64,000 bases of DNA, taken from NCBI RefSeq assembly GCF_025452095.1, contig NZ_CP104877.1:3534001-3598000 (forward strand). Direction: 5' to 3'. Made by a program: the position numbers and the translations under genes. The DNA is from Paenarthrobacter sp. JL.01a. Lineage in GTDB: Bacteria; Actinomycetota; Actinomycetes; Actinomycetales; Micrococcaceae. The notes under the pieces are model-generated. The model saw only the letters and a list, made by a program, of their open reading frames with translations. It did not search any database and was not told the DNA's origin. This document shows, piece after piece, positions 48,608 to 58,414 of the stretch. Numbering within the stretch: position 1 is the stretch's first letter; every line of letters begins with the position of its first letter.

Positions 48608-48921
48608 GGCAAGGACAGAGCCGTACGGATTACGTTGAGCAGGAAGCCCCGGACTTCTTCGCTGCGGAGGATGACCACCAGCAAGCCGGCCAAGCCAACA
48701 GCAGCCAAGGTAGTGATCGCATACTCCGCGGTGGCCATGCCCGACTCTGAACCCTTGAGCCGGCTTCGGAGTCCCTTCCGGGGCCGCCTCCCTCTCCGGA
48801 CGGGGTCATCCCCGCGCTCGGGGTCCCGGACCGCCACCATGTCTTGGCGTGATTCGGCTCCGGAAATGGGGCGTGCCGGGGCAACCGGCCCGGCAGCAGG
48901 CGGACTAAATGTTGTTATCAC
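48604..48921 (-). CDS. DUF4244 pilin-like protein
   Basis: The 105-residue protein starts at GTG with AAAGGA upstream. After a charged, Arg-rich N-terminal part it has ESGMATAEYAITTLAAVGLA followed by a hydrophobic helix and a short tail, matching DUF4244, probably the Flp-like major pilin of this locus. The processing site would be just before the MATAEY segment. Confidence 0.8.
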   Translation of the reverse strand: MITTFSPPAAGPVAPARPISGAESRQDMVAVRDPERGDDPVRRGRRPRKGLRSRLKGSESGMATAEYAITTLAAVGLAGLLVVILRSEEVRGFLLNVIRTALSLP

Positions 48922-49081
48922 GTTTGATTTCCTTTCAAGAGTGCCAGCGGTGTCTGGCTGGTTCGACTCTTCCGTGGCCCGGGATGGGCCGAAAGTATGT
49001 GATGCCTGCAAGTGGAAAACCCCTCCAAAAGGGCGGTTGTGGAGGAAGAGTGCGGTTGGCGAGTCAGCTGTGAGCCAGAGT

Positions 49082-49669
49082 TCACGCCGAAGGAAGCATG
49101 GCAATCAGTACTGGAACGATGCCCAGGCAAATAAAGGCCGGCAACGAGCAAAGCCCCAACGGCACCACGAGTTTTACGCCCAAGGCAGCTGCCCGTTTCT
49201 CAGCGGCCCTGAAGCTTTCACGCCGTTCCCGGGCTGCCTGGGCGTAAAGGATCGACGCCGATGGCGCTCCGGTGAGGGCAGCGAAGGCAAGCGCCTCCTT
49301 CAGCCGCAAGACCTCCGGGGCGTGTTGTGCAGGCGTGCGCCACGCGGTCTCCCAGTCGGCGCCGATGGCCAACGCTCCGACAACCGGTCGCAATGACTGG
49401 CTGATCGGAGGCGAAGCAGCACCGGCGAGGAGTTCCAGGGCCCTCCCGATGCCCGCTCCGGCGTCGAGCATGGAAGCCAGCAGCTCCAGCATCATCGCTG
49501 TATCGCGAAGGCCGTCTAGGGAAGACCCCGCGTTATCGCTAGCACCGCTGGGCGGCGACGAACCTGGGAGGGCAGCAATCAGCAGGCCGGCACGGGTGGG
49601 GACAGCAAAAGAAGCGAACGCTGCGAGGGCCAGGAATCCCACTATCAACAGGACCCCAGGGCCGGGCAT
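49082..49669 (-). CDS. Type II secretion F (TadC-like) membrane protein
   Basis: The 195-residue protein has an N-terminal hydrophobic segment, a T2SSF domain (LRDTAMMLELLASMLDAGAG; RLKEALAFAALTGAPSASIL) and a C-terminal membrane helix (LVVPLGLCSLPAFICLGIVP). It overlaps the TadB-like gene by ATGA. Inner-membrane platform protein. The 160 bases downstream to the DUF4244 gene hold only its ribosome-binding region. Confidence 0.85.
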   Translation of the reverse strand: MPGPGVLLIVGFLALAAFASFAVPTRAGLLIAALPGSSPPSGASDNAGSSLDGLRDTAMMLELLASMLDAGAGIGRALELLAGAASPPISQSLRPVVGALAIGADWETAWRTPAQHAPEVLRLKEALAFAALTGAPSASILYAQAARERRESFRAAEKRAAALGVKLVVPLGLCSLPAFICLGIVPVLIAMLPSA

Positions 49670-50478
49670 CAGCTGCCTCCCGCTGCGGCGGTGACCAACT
49701 TGGAGGACCAGATACGTCCGGCAACTGTGAGCAACAGTCCGGCAGCGAACGTGGCAACGCCCCAAGGGTTTCCCAGCAGGATACCCAGGGGGTCCACGCC
49801 CAGCACCATGCCGAGAACCAGCCCGAACAATGGAAGCCATGACAGCAGGCGAACGGTGGCCTTCGGACCTGCGAGCGCGGTCTGGCGTGCGGCCTCGGCA
49901 TCTTCTTCGGCCTCGAGCTGTGCCGCGAACCGGGTCAGGAGATCTGCCAGCGGACACCCGCTGGCTTCGGCTACATCCATGCAGGCCGCCAGCTCCATCC
50001 ACTCCCGCCGCTCTGAACTTCCGCGCATGGGGTACGTTTGCGCGGCCGTCCGGCGGATGGCGTCAGCGGGTGAATTTCCCAGTGCGGAAGCGGCCCGCGC
50101 TGCTCCCAGCACCTTCAAGGACTCAAGGGAAAGGACTGACCCACGGGACGGGGAATGCTCTCCACGACCGCTTCCGGTCTGCGCAGCAGGTTCCTCCTTG
50201 GACTGCGGATCATGGACCAGCCACAGTTCTTCCCATAGCGCCGATGTTCCGCGGCCCCCGCGCAGGAGTGCCGCCAACTGCTGGACCAGGATCACCAGGT
50301 TGGGCGCGTCGGGTGAACGGCGCCGCAGCCAGTGCCGGACCGGGACTCCCTGCACTGGAGGGGCACTGTTGTCATCCTGCCTGCCCAGGCTTCGTGTCCT
50401 GCGACGACGGCTTGCCTCGTCGCCCCGGAAGTGCAGCCACGCCGCGTAGGCCAGGACGAGAACCATGATGCTCATCAT
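49669..50478 (-). CDS. Type II secretion F (TadB-like) membrane protein
   Basis: The 269-residue protein starts at the ATG overlapping the TadA stop. It has an N-terminal membrane helix (SIMVLVLAYAAWLHF), a long polar linker, a T2SSF domain (SSERREWMELAACMDVAEAS) and C-terminal hydrophobic segments. It partners the TadC-like protein as the assembly platform. The longer upstream frame runs antisense through tadA and is rejected. Confidence 0.85.
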   Translation of the reverse strand: MMSIMVLVLAYAAWLHFRGDEASRRRRTRSLGRQDDNSAPPVQGVPVRHWLRRRSPDAPNLVILVQQLAALLRGGRGTSALWEELWLVHDPQSKEEPAAQTGSGRGEHSPSRGSVLSLESLKVLGAARAASALGNSPADAIRRTAAQTYPMRGSSERREWMELAACMDVAEASGCPLADLLTRFAAQLEAEEDAEAARQTALAGPKATVRLLSWLPLFGLVLGMVLGVDPLGILLGNPWGVATFAAGLLLTVAGRIWSSKLVTAAAGGS

Positions 50479-51668
50479 CTGTGCGGCTCCAGGGAAAGCC
50501 TGCGGCACATCTCCAACCAGGCCGGACCTTCCGCTATCCCGGACGGACCCAAAGTCAACGCAGCAACTACTTCGGGACCATTGGGAGTCTGGACCATCAT
50601 CCCGATGGAAGTCACTTGCCGCCCCATCCGGGTTCTGGCCACGTGGATCACGGCGTCCAGGGCTGTAGAGACCTGTAGCTGAACGGCCTCTGCATTCAAT
50701 CCCGCGAGCGCGCCGAGGGCCACGAGCCGCGCGGGAACCGCTTCGGCTGTGTTGGCGTGGATGGTGCCCCCGCCACCGGTGTGCCCCGTGTTCAGCGCCG
50801 TCAGCAATTCCCGTACTTCGGCGCCCCGGCATTCTCCAACGATCAGCCGGTCGGGTCTCATGCGCAGTGCCTGCCGGACCAGCTCACCGAGGTCCAGGCT
50901 GCCTTCGCCTTCCAGATTCCCGTGGCGCGATTCAAGGCAGACCACGTGTGGGTGGACCGGGTTGAGTTCAGCGGCGTCCTCGATCAGAACCAGTCTTTCG
51001 TCCGGGTGGCTGAGGCCCAGCATGGTGGACAGGAGCGTGGTTTTTCCGGAGCCCGTTGCGCCACTGATCAGGAAGCTCAGCCTCCGCTCGACAATGGCAC
51101 GAAGAACTTCCTCAACTCTTGGGGAAAACATCCCGCCCGTCCTCAGCTCGGACATCGTGAACACCTCTTCACGGCGTATGCGGATGGACAAGAGGGTCCC
51201 TGCAGTGGAGATGGGGGCGAGCACGGCATGGACGCGATAACCGCCTTTGAGCCGGACGTCGACGCACGGCGAACCATCGTCCAGCCGGCGTCCTCCTGCG
51301 GCTACCAGCCGCGATGCAAGGGACCTGACGTGAGGCTCGGCGTCGAACCGTACCCTGCTGTGTTCCAGGCCCCGCCCACGGTCGAACCACACCGAGTCCG
51401 GTGCGTTGACGAAAATGTCAGTGACCGAGGGGTCTTGGGCCAGTTGCTGCAATGGGCCCAGCCCACTCAATTCGGCGTTAATGGACTCTGCGGCTTCCAG
51501 GGCGCCGGCGGTCCCCAGCAGCCTGCCACTCGCCTGGATCGCCGCCGCTACGGTGGACGGCGTAACCGGTCCCCGGCCCGCAAGTACCGACTCACGGACT
51601 GTCTCAAGAAGCACCGTGTCCAGCTTGGGAGCCTGCTGGCGGCGCGGTCCTTCACTGAACCTGCTCAT
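50475..51668 (-). CDS. tadA: TadA-type secretion ATPase
   Basis: The 397-residue ATPase has Walker A GATGSGKT (203-210), the Asp box and the His box HTGGGGTIHANT, typical of the GspE/VirB11/TadA group. The N-terminal domain contains SGLGPLQQLAQDPSVTDIFV. It powers pilus-like assembly by the TadB/TadC platform. It overlaps ssd by ATGA. Confidence 0.92.
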   Translation of the reverse strand: MSRFSEGPRRQQAPKLDTVLLETVRESVLAGRGPVTPSTVAAAIQASGRLLGTAGALEAAESINAELSGLGPLQQLAQDPSVTDIFVNAPDSVWFDRGRGLEHSRVRFDAEPHVRSLASRLVAAGGRRLDDGSPCVDVRLKGGYRVHAVLAPISTAGTLLSIRIRREEVFTMSELRTGGMFSPRVEEVLRAIVERRLSFLISGATGSGKTTLLSTMLGLSHPDERLVLIEDAAELNPVHPHVVCLESRHGNLEGEGSLDLGELVRQALRMRPDRLIVGECRGAEVRELLTALNTGHTGGGGTIHANTAEAVPARLVALGALAGLNAEAVQLQVSTALDAVIHVARTRMGRQVTSIGMMVQTPNGPEVVAALTLGPSGIAEGPAWLEMCRRLSLEPHR

Positions 51669-52783
51669 CGGAGGGCTCCATTGAGTTCCAGCACGCTCCC
51701 CGTGAAGCGTCCGACGTCCTTTCGGCGGCCCAGTTCCAGCAGCCTGCCCAGTTCCGTCGCGGCGCCCACGCCGCGAACCTCAGGGATCACCCCGATCAGC
51801 GGGATCCCGAGAGATTCTGCGAGGAAATTCGGCTGAACCTGCGAAGCGCTGCTGCCGCGCACCAGGAGGCCGGTACCCGCAGGTGGGAGCTCGTCCAGGA
51901 TCCGGGCAGAAGCTACAGCTGACCTCAAATATGCCGTTGTTAGCAGCAAGAGATTGTCGCAGTCCCAGGAAAGCCTTCCCACGCCCTCGCTGCTCCGTCC
52001 GAGGTCCACGATGGTGAGCTCAAACGCCCGGCGTGCAGCATCCATGATGGCAGCAATGGCTCCCGCATCCGGACTTTGCACCGGCTCACGCGTGCCCGGC
52101 CAGGACAAGTACGTGAAACCACCGGCCACCGGCAGGGAGTCCCTGAATTGGACGGGATCCATGCTTCCCCTGCTTTCCTGGAAGTCCGGCCATCGGAGGC
52201 CCGGAACCGGCTCGTCCGTGATGACAAGTTCCAGTCCGCCTCCCCAGGGATCGCCGTCGATGAGCAACGTCCTGACTCCTTGGGAGGCCGCGGCCTGGGC
52301 AAGCCAGATGGCGGCAGTCGATGCGCCCGCGCCGCCGCAGCCACCCACGATCCCGGTCACCGTCCCACCGGGTTCGGGCGAACCCGACATGGTCAAGTGT
52401 TCAGCAAGCCACGCAGCGGCCTCGGGAAGGACCGCCACGCGCTCGGCCCCAAGTGCGGCGGCCATACGCCACAATGCGTCTCCGTCGCTGCCCTTGCCCA
52501 GCAATACTGAGGGTGCCCTCCGCCGTGGCGGCAGTTCACGTATGTCACTGCCCACCAAGACGACATCTGCACTGTCCCAACCATGGACCGCCTCCGTGAC
52601 GCTCACCGCTGTTCGAAGAATGCCACCCGCCGCGGCCACTATCCGTTGTGCTTCCTCCTGGAGGTAGGGATCTGCCGAAACCAGGAGCACCCCTGATGCC
52701 TCCTGCGGCACCCAGTAGCCGCCCGGATCCCCTTCCTCTGGCTGGCCGATGGGTTGCCTGTGCCGACGAATACGCTTGCTCAT
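51665..52783 (-). CDS. ssd: Septum-site-determining/CpaE-like ATPase
   Basis: The 372-residue protein starts at ATG after GAGGG. An N-terminal receiver-like domain (SGVLLVSADPYLQEEAQRIV) is followed by a MinD/ParA ATPase domain with a deviant Walker A (GGCGGAGASTAAIWLA) and LLIDGDPWGGG. It corresponds to actinobacterial Ssd/CpaE proteins that localise the Tad machinery and influence septation. First gene of the operon. Confidence 0.85.
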   Translation of the reverse strand: MSKRIRRHRQPIGQPEEGDPGGYWVPQEASGVLLVSADPYLQEEAQRIVAAAGGILRTAVSVTEAVHGWDSADVVLVGSDIRELPPRRRAPSVLLGKGSDGDALWRMAAALGAERVAVLPEAAAWLAEHLTMSGSPEPGGTVTGIVGGCGGAGASTAAIWLAQAAASQGVRTLLIDGDPWGGGLELVITDEPVPGLRWPDFQESRGSMDPVQFRDSLPVAGGFTYLSWPGTREPVQSPDAGAIAAIMDAARRAFELTIVDLGRSSEGVGRLSWDCDNLLLLTTAYLRSAVASARILDELPPAGTGLLVRGSSASQVQPNFLAESLGIPLIGVIPEVRGVGAATELGRLLELGRRKDVGRFTGSVLELNGALR

Positions 52784-52925
52784 GACAACACCCTCGCCGA
52801 CCCCCTCACTCCGGATAAGCCTCCAAAGACCGTATGTGCATAAACCCCGCCCATTTCCGTACCTGAAGCCGCTTGTGGAGGAGGAGTCCCAGTGCTGCAC
52901 AGCAGCAGCCGACCAACAGGGCAGA

Positions 52926-54623
52926 ATGGAACGCATGTATTTGCTGCTCGCCGCCCATCCGGACGGCGCAGCCGTACAGAGGATTTCTCCTGCGGGAAAA
53001 GCCACCGCAGACGCCCGTTTCGTCACCCGTGCTGAGTTGCCCGGCGTCGTCCGTGAGCTCGAAACCCAACGGCCGCGCTGGGTATGGCACCGCGCCCAGG
53101 ACTGGTATCCGGAACTGCTGGGCCACGGCATTGAGCTGGAGCGGTGCCATGACCTGGTGCTCTGCGGGGCGATACTGGCCCACTCGGAATTCACAGCCCA
53201 CACGGACTACGCCCGGAACACGGTTCACCTCACCCAGGACGACGACAGCCCACCCCGCATCCTCCAGCCACCACCGACGTCCGCGGATCAAGGCGCACTC
53301 TTTGAGGACCTCACGCCGTCGGATCCCAAAGCAGGCCTGGCCGAACTGAAAGCAGAGTTCGCGGCCCAGCAAGAAGCGGTGGCGCAGGTCGACACCGGGC
53401 AACAGCGAAGACAACGGCTACAGTTGCTGCTTGCTGCCGAATCGGCGTGCGCCATCATCGCCGTCGAAATGCAGCACGCCGGCGTTCCCTGGCGGGAAGA
53501 ATTGCACCAGCAAATCCTGGCCGATGTCCTTGGCCCCCGCCCTGCCCCCGGCAACCGACCCCCGGCTTTGGAAGCGCTCTGCACTGAGCTTCGGACCATC
53601 CTCAACTCCCCCAGCCTCAACCCTGACTCGCCGCAGGACCTCATGCGTGCGCTCCATCGCAACGGCATCGAAGTCAAAAGTACGCGGCAGTGGGAGCTCC
53701 AGGAGTCGAAGCATCCCGCCATCCAGCCCCTGCTCGCATACAAGAAACTCTCCCGCCTCCACACCGCCAACGGTTGGGCGTGGCTGGACGCGTGGGTGCG
53801 GGACGGGCGTTTCCACCCGGAATATGTGGTGGGTGGCGTGGTGTCGGGCCGTTGGGCCTCGCGCGGGGGCGGCGCCCTGCAAATTCCCCGCAATATCCGT
53901 GCGGCGGTGCACGCGGACCCGGACCACAAGCTGATCGTCGCTGACGCGTCGCAGCTCGAACCGCGGGTGCTGGTGGCCTTGGCCCAGGACACCAAAATGG
54001 CTGAGGCAGCCCGCGACAAGGACCTCTACGCCGGAATTGCCGCCCAAGGTTTCGGTGGCGACAGGGCCAAAGCGAAAGTCGCGCTGCTGGGCGCTATCTA
54101 CGGCGCCACCACAGGCGAATCCGGCAGGCTCATGCCACAGCTGGCCCGCACGTATCCACGCGCTGTGGGGTACGTGGAACAGGCTGCCCGGGAAGGCGAA
54201 GCCGGCAGGACGGTGACTACGCGGCTCGGCCGAAGCAGTCCGCCGCCGTCGGCCGGTTGGCTGCGGAGCCAGCAATCAACCACCGCGGAGGAACAACGCC
54301 GGGCCGACAACCTGGCCCGGTCGCGGGGGCGCTTCACCCGGAACTTCGTGGTCCAGGGCTCGGCAGCTGAGTGGGCAGCGTGCTGGCTCGCGGAATTACG
54401 ACGCCGGTTGCGGGCTTTGCGTGCCGAAGGCTCACCGTCAGGGGAACTCGTCTTCTTCCTGCACGATGAAGTCATGGTCCACGCCCCCGATGACGCCGTG
54501 GACGCGTGCATCAGGGCCATCGAAGAGTCCGCCGTTGCAGCCAAGGAACTGATGTTCGGGCCGATTCCCGTGCAATTTCCGGTGAGTGTCGCCGTCGTCG
54601 ACTCTTACGACAAGGCGAAGTAG
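52926..54623 (+). CDS. Bifunctional 3'-5' exonuclease/DNA polymerase (family A)
   Basis: The 565-residue protein is a PolI-like enzyme of actinobacteria. The N-terminal exonuclease-like domain has degenerate motifs. The polymerase domain has motif A VADASQLEPRVLVAL, motif B KVALLGAIYGATTG and motif C FFLHDEVMVHAP. It probably acts in repair. ATG 52935 is an alternative start. Divergent from ssd across 142 bases. Confidence 0.85.
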   Translation: MERMYLLLAAHPDGAAVQRISPAGKATADARFVTRAELPGVVRELETQRPRWVWHRAQDWYPELLGHGIELERCHDLVLCGAILAHSEFTAHTDYARNTVHLTQDDDSPPRILQPPPTSADQGALFEDLTPSDPKAGLAELKAEFAAQQEAVAQVDTGQQRRQRLQLLLAAESACAIIAVEMQHAGVPWREELHQQILADVLGPRPAPGNRPPALEALCTELRTILNSPSLNPDSPQDLMRALHRNGIEVKSTRQWELQESKHPAIQPLLAYKKLSRLHTANGWAWLDAWVRDGRFHPEYVVGGVVSGRWASRGGGALQIPRNIRAAVHADPDHKLIVADASQLEPRVLVALAQDTKMAEAARDKDLYAGIAAQGFGGDRAKAKVALLGAIYGATTGESGRLMPQLARTYPRAVGYVEQAAREGEAGRTVTTRLGRSSPPPSAGWLRSQQSTTAEEQRRADNLARSRGRFTRNFVVQGSAAEWAACWLAELRRRLRALRAEGSPSGELVFFLHDEVMVHAPDDAVDACIRAIEESAVAAKELMFGPIPVQFPVSVAVVDSYDKAK

Positions 54624-54794
54624 CCGCACATTAGCGGCAAGCGTGCGGACTTTCCAGTCACATCTCGCCAGATGAGGTGCCGTGACCTGGGCATGACGGG
54701 CGACTTTGGTTCCCCGCCGCTTCCCGATATTTTCACTGGGTAAGTGGCCTTGGGAGTCCACGGTGCATGCAAGGAAGCATTACAAGGGGGAAGC

Positions 54795-54995
54795 ATGGCA
54801 GGCAGGTTTGAAATTCTCGCTGACAACGGTCAGGGGTACCGGTTCCGCCTCACGGCGGCCGATGGGACTGTGGTGGCGGAGTCACCGACCTTCCCACACC
54901 TCGACGGGGTGGTGGCCGGCATTGAAGCCGTCCGGGAGAATGCCGCAACGGGGCTGATCGTGGATCGTTCGACGCCGGCACGCAAGGCCGCGTAA
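54795..54995 (+). CDS. DUF1508 (YegP-like) protein
   Basis: The 66-residue protein is one DUF1508 repeat: FEILADNGQGYRFRLTAADG, then a helix with VVAGIEAVRENA and IVDRSTP. GGGGG precedes the ATG. Small stress-associated protein of unknown biochemical role. Confidence 0.85.
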   Translation: MAGRFEILADNGQGYRFRLTAADGTVVAESPTFPHLDGVVAGIEAVRENAATGLIVDRSTPARKAA

Positions 54996-55015
54996 CGGCC
55001 ACACCGGCGGCGTCG

Positions 55016-55693
55016 TCAGAGGTCGATGTCGTGGAGTTTGGCCCGATCCCAGGGAACGGTCCAGCCCAGCTCGTCGAAAAGGCCGCTGAGGACCATTCCC
55101 GTGAAGCCCCACACCACCACGCCGTTGATGGTGAACCCCGGGCTCGTATAGGTGCGCCCGAAGCGGGAAATCGTGGCCGTGACCCGGTTGGCAGGGTCCA
55201 GGAGGTCGCGGACAGGAACCCGGAAAACCTGCGCGGATTCGGCGTAGTCCACCACTCGGACCGGGGACGGAGCATCCCACCACGCCAATACCGGGGTCAC
55301 GCGGAAGCTGCTGCGGATGAGTCCAAGCTCGGGGATAACTCCCAGGACGCGCACACCATTGGCATCCAGCCCTGTTTCTTCCACCGCTTCACGCAAGGCA
55401 GCGGCCACCACGGACTCGTCCTCGGGGTCCACGCTGCCGCCCGGAAAGGCCACTTGCCCCGGGTGGTCGTCCAAGGTGTGGGCGCGTTCCAGGAGCAGGA
55501 CGTCAAGGTCGGCCGGAGCGATGGGGCGGCCCGACTCCGCGGGGACGTCGTCAAGAACGCCAAAGAGCATGAGCACCGCAGCTGCACGGTTGGTCTCGGC
55601 CGTGACGGGGAGCATGTCCCAGAGGGCGGAGTGCTCCTGCTGACCGGCCTGGAACCTCGTCACCAAGGCGGTCAGTTCCTCCAGCGCGGTCAC
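55016..55693 (-). CDS. NUDIX hydrolase, CoA pyrophosphatase-like
   Basis: The 225-residue protein has a Nudix box matching G-x5-E-x7-R-E-U-x-E-E-x-G-U (within [20 protein letters not shown] and the following ETGLD) and an N-terminal [10 protein letters not shown] strand. Context and box variant resemble CoA pyrophosphatases. It overlaps nth by 4 bases, so the two are co-transcribed. Confidence 0.85.
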   Translation of the reverse strand: MTALEELTALVTRFQAGQQEHSALWDMLPVTAETNRAAAVLMLFGVLDDVPAESGRPIAPADLDVLLLERAHTLDDHPGQVAFPGGSVDPEDESVVAAALREAVEETGLDANGVRVLGVIPELGLIRSSFRVTPVLAWWDAPSPVRVVDYAESAQVFRVPVRDLLDPANRVTATISRFGRTYTSPGFTINGVVVWGFTGMVLSGLFDELGWTVPWDRAKLHDIDL

Positions 55694-56484
55694 CCGGGCC
55701 TCCTTTGCGATTCCATCCGGATCTCGGCGGCGCGGTGTGTCTCGGCCAGCAGCTTTTCCAGCAGTTCCTCGTTGCCCGGGGCGAGCTCGTATTTGAGCAG
55801 TTTGGCGGCTTTGACGGGATCCGTTTCGCCTTCACCGTAGCTCGGGCACAGGCTGGCCACCGGGCATGCGCCACAGGCCGGCTTCCGAGAATGGCACACC
55901 CGGCGCCCATGGAACACCACCCGGTGCGACAACATGGTCCAGTCCCGCGGTTCAAACAGTTCGGCCACGTCGAACTCGATCTTCACGGGGTCGTCCGAAG
56001 TAGTCCAGCCGAACCTTCGGGCCAAGCGTCCAAAGTGAGTGTCCACCGTGATGCCGGGAACTCCGAAGGCGTTGCCCAGCACAACATTCGCCGTTTTGCG
56101 TCCGACGCCGGGAAGCGTCACCAGATCCTCGAGCCTGCCGGGGACCTCGCCGTCGTATTCATCCACCAGCCGCGTGCTGAGCGCCAGGACGTTCCGGGCC
56201 TTGGCCCTGAAAAAGCCGGTGGGCTGAAGAATCACCTCCAGCTCAGCGGGATCGGCCTCGGCCATGGCCCGGGCATCGGGGTAGCGGGCAAACAGGATCT
56301 TGGTGACCTGGTTGACCATCACGTCCGTGGTTTGGGCGGACAGGACCGTGGCCACCACCAGTTCGAAGGGATTCGTGAAGTCCAGCTCAGCGTGCGCGTA
56401 CGGATACTTTTCCGCGAGGACCCTGTTGATCTTGCGTGCCCGACGCTTGAGTGCGAGCAGCGAACCAGCTTCGGCGATGGCCAC
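55690..56484 (-). CDS. nth: Endonuclease III
   Basis: The 264-residue base-excision glycosylase/AP lyase has the helix-hairpin-helix [12 protein letters not shown] with catalytic Lys, the catalytic Asp in TVDTHFGRL, and the C-x6-C-x2-C-x5-C iron-sulfur loop ([17 protein letters not shown]). It removes oxidised pyrimidines. A C-terminal extension beyond the cluster is typical of actinobacterial Nth. Confidence 0.95.
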   Translation of the reverse strand: MAIAEAGSLLALKRRARKINRVLAEKYPYAHAELDFTNPFELVVATVLSAQTTDVMVNQVTKILFARYPDARAMAEADPAELEVILQPTGFFRAKARNVLALSTRLVDEYDGEVPGRLEDLVTLPGVGRKTANVVLGNAFGVPGITVDTHFGRLARRFGWTTSDDPVKIEFDVAELFEPRDWTMLSHRVVFHGRRVCHSRKPACGACPVASLCPSYGEGETDPVKAAKLLKYELAPGNEELLEKLLAETHRAAEIRMESQRRPG

Positions 56485-56495
56485 GTCGTCCCGTC

Positions 56496-57986
56496 CTAGC
56501 CGCGTTCGATGTTGCTGAGCTCCCGAAGAACCCCCAGCTTGCCGTCGGTGTCCTGGACCAGGAACTCATGGCCCCGGTCTTCGAGTGCGAGCACCCAGCC
56601 ACCGGGTTCGATGGTGAAGGACGGGGCGCCCGTGCGTTCGTCGTAGGCAGTGCGCGGCTGGGCTACCGCGAACCAGAACGCCTCATACTGCGGCGCATCG
56701 GACTCCTCGGGGCGGCTCGCGGGATCGACCGTGGCACCGATGGTGTCGCTGACCCTGCGGGTGTCGCCGGAGACGATCGGGGTTGCCATGGTGGCTGCCC
56801 ATGGCTGCTGGGCAGCGGGCTGCTGGGCATGCTGCGTGGTGGCCGGCTCTGCAGCAGCCGACGGTGCTGCTGCAGGAGCTTCAGCGGGCTGCGCCTCCTT
56901 GGCAGAGCTTTCCCGTTCAGCTGCCGGTACCGCAGCCGAGGCGCCCGCACCCGAGCTCCCTGCGACAGGTTCCTGACCGGCTGGCTCACCGGGGAGCTTG
57001 CTGTCCGCAGAATGCACGACGGCGGGAGCTTCCGTTGCCTGCGACGGCTCGCTTCCGTAGCTGGCTGGCGGAGCGAAGGGGCTGGGAGCGCCCACGCTGG
57101 TGGCACTGGCAGCAGCTGTGCCGGGGGCGGTTGCGCCGGCTGCGGTTGCGCCCGGGGCAGCGGGGGAAGGGGCAGCTGCGGTTGCACCGGCTGCAGTGCC
57201 GGCGGCCGGGTAAGCAGCAGAGGCTCCGGGGAAGCCCGCGCCCGCACCCGAGGCGCTGGCGTTGAAGGATCCACCGCCGGAAGCACCGAAGGTGGCACCT
57301 GACGTGGAGGTCGACGTGTTCGGCTTGGGCGCTTTAGGTGCCTTCGGCGCTTTGGGAGCAGCAGGCTTGCGGCTGGGCACAGCTGCTACGCGGGCAACCA
57401 CATGGGCCGGAGTCTCAGCACGTCCCTTGAAATCGGCAGAGAGGAAGGGAAGGTGCGGGGCAAGGACGGTCGCAGCAAGCAGGCCCACGGAGCCAACCAA
57501 GCCCAAAAGGACGCTGCCATTAAACGAATTGGCGATGGTCAGGAAGAACAAAGGGAAAGCAAAGGAGGCCGTGACGGAGGCGAACTGGTCAACGGACAGC
57601 GAACCCACGCGGACGATGGTTCCCGGCTGTAAGCGGCGGGCGACGAAGAGCGCCACCACTACCAGCGGCAGGATGATGCCCAGCAGCAGGAAGAACAGGT
57701 TGCCGAGGTTCCAGAGGTTATAGCGGGAGCCGAACATGGGCAAAAGGGACGCGACAAACATCAGGAGCGTGGAGCCAAAGACGGTGAGGTCCCGGATGGT
57801 GAAGGGGCCGGCTACGGCATCGAACTTAGTGGCGCCACCGGTTGTGGCATCGCTTTTTCCTGATGATGCAGGCGTTGACTGCGCAGGGCTGGCAGCAGCT
57901 TTGCCATCTGGTCCAGTGGCCGTTCCAGCCGTGGTGTCCGGTCCCGTCGGCTGTGAGTCGTGCGGTCCTGGGCTCAGCTGGTTCAT
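56496..57986 (-). CDS. Ala/Pro-rich membrane protein, unknown
   Basis: The 496-residue protein starts at ATG after AAAGGAG. A disordered N-terminus precedes four hydrophobic helices (about 75-190; e.g. [20 protein letters not shown]). A long low-complexity Ala/Pro/Gly/Ser region (about 210-420) follows, then a conserved C-terminal domain ([35 protein letters not shown]). The C-terminal part resembles a small regulatory or peptidoglycan-associated domain. Function unknown. Confidence 0.75.
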   Translation of the reverse strand: MNQLSPGPHDSQPTGPDTTAGTATGPDGKAAASPAQSTPASSGKSDATTGGATKFDAVAGPFTIRDLTVFGSTLLMFVASLLPMFGSRYNLWNLGNLFFLLLGIILPLVVVALFVARRLQPGTIVRVGSLSVDQFASVTASFAFPLFFLTIANSFNGSVLLGLVGSVGLLAATVLAPHLPFLSADFKGRAETPAHVVARVAAVPSRKPAAPKAPKAPKAPKPNTSTSTSGATFGASGGGSFNASASGAGAGFPGASAAYPAAGTAAGATAAAPSPAAPGATAAGATAPGTAAASATSVGAPSPFAPPASYGSEPSQATEAPAVVHSADSKLPGEPAGQEPVAGSSGAGASAAVPAAERESSAKEAQPAEAPAAAPSAAAEPATTQHAQQPAAQQPWAATMATPIVSGDTRRVSDTIGATVDPASRPEESDAPQYEAFWFAVAQPRTAYDERTGAPSFTIEPGGWVLALEDRGHEFLVQDTDGKLGVLRELSNIERG

Positions 57987-58414
57987 GTATTTCTCCTTTG
58001 TACGGCGGCGTCTTGGGCAGTCCGGTCCAGCGATTTCCACGGGATTCCGCAGGATCGCCGGACACGCCTGAGGGTGCGTCCCAAGACCTCTTCAGCCTAT
58101 GCCACCCCCCTGACAGCCTTCTAGCCGAAAACGGTCATACGGCATCGCCCACAGCGAACTCCAAGGTTGCTTACAGAAAGTAGCCCCGGTTTCGGCTGCT
58201 GAGGGCGCTGGGCGCGGACCGGCGTCGTACGTCATGTAAGCGTTTCCCAGCCGCCCAAGGTGCCATTCGGCGCTAAAAATGTGCCGCTCGCTGCCGCGTT
58301 TGTGACCACGCACACGTAGGACGTCCCGAGGCGATAGTGTGGAAGGCGGACAGTACTCTGCGGACCTAACGGCGGGCTCCGCGCAGCAAAGATCGATGAA
58401 TGATGAGGTTCACC
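57987..58414. other. Intergenic region upstream of acs
   Basis: These 428 bases hold no credible gene. TGTGACCACGCACACG (58301-58316) weakly resembles a CRP/GlxR-type site, which would fit an acetate-metabolism promoter, but the second half-site is poor. Nothing else stands out. Confidence 0.3.

Noticed and set aside
49669..50832. Longer 387-residue version of the TadB-like protein
   Set aside because: The extra N-terminal part is antisense-frame noise through tadA; ATG 50478 overlapping the tadA stop gives a sensible membrane N-terminus.
58301..58316. CRP/GlxR operator upstream of acs
   Set aside because: Only one half-site is good, so it is mentioned at low confidence within the intergenic entry and not called as a site.
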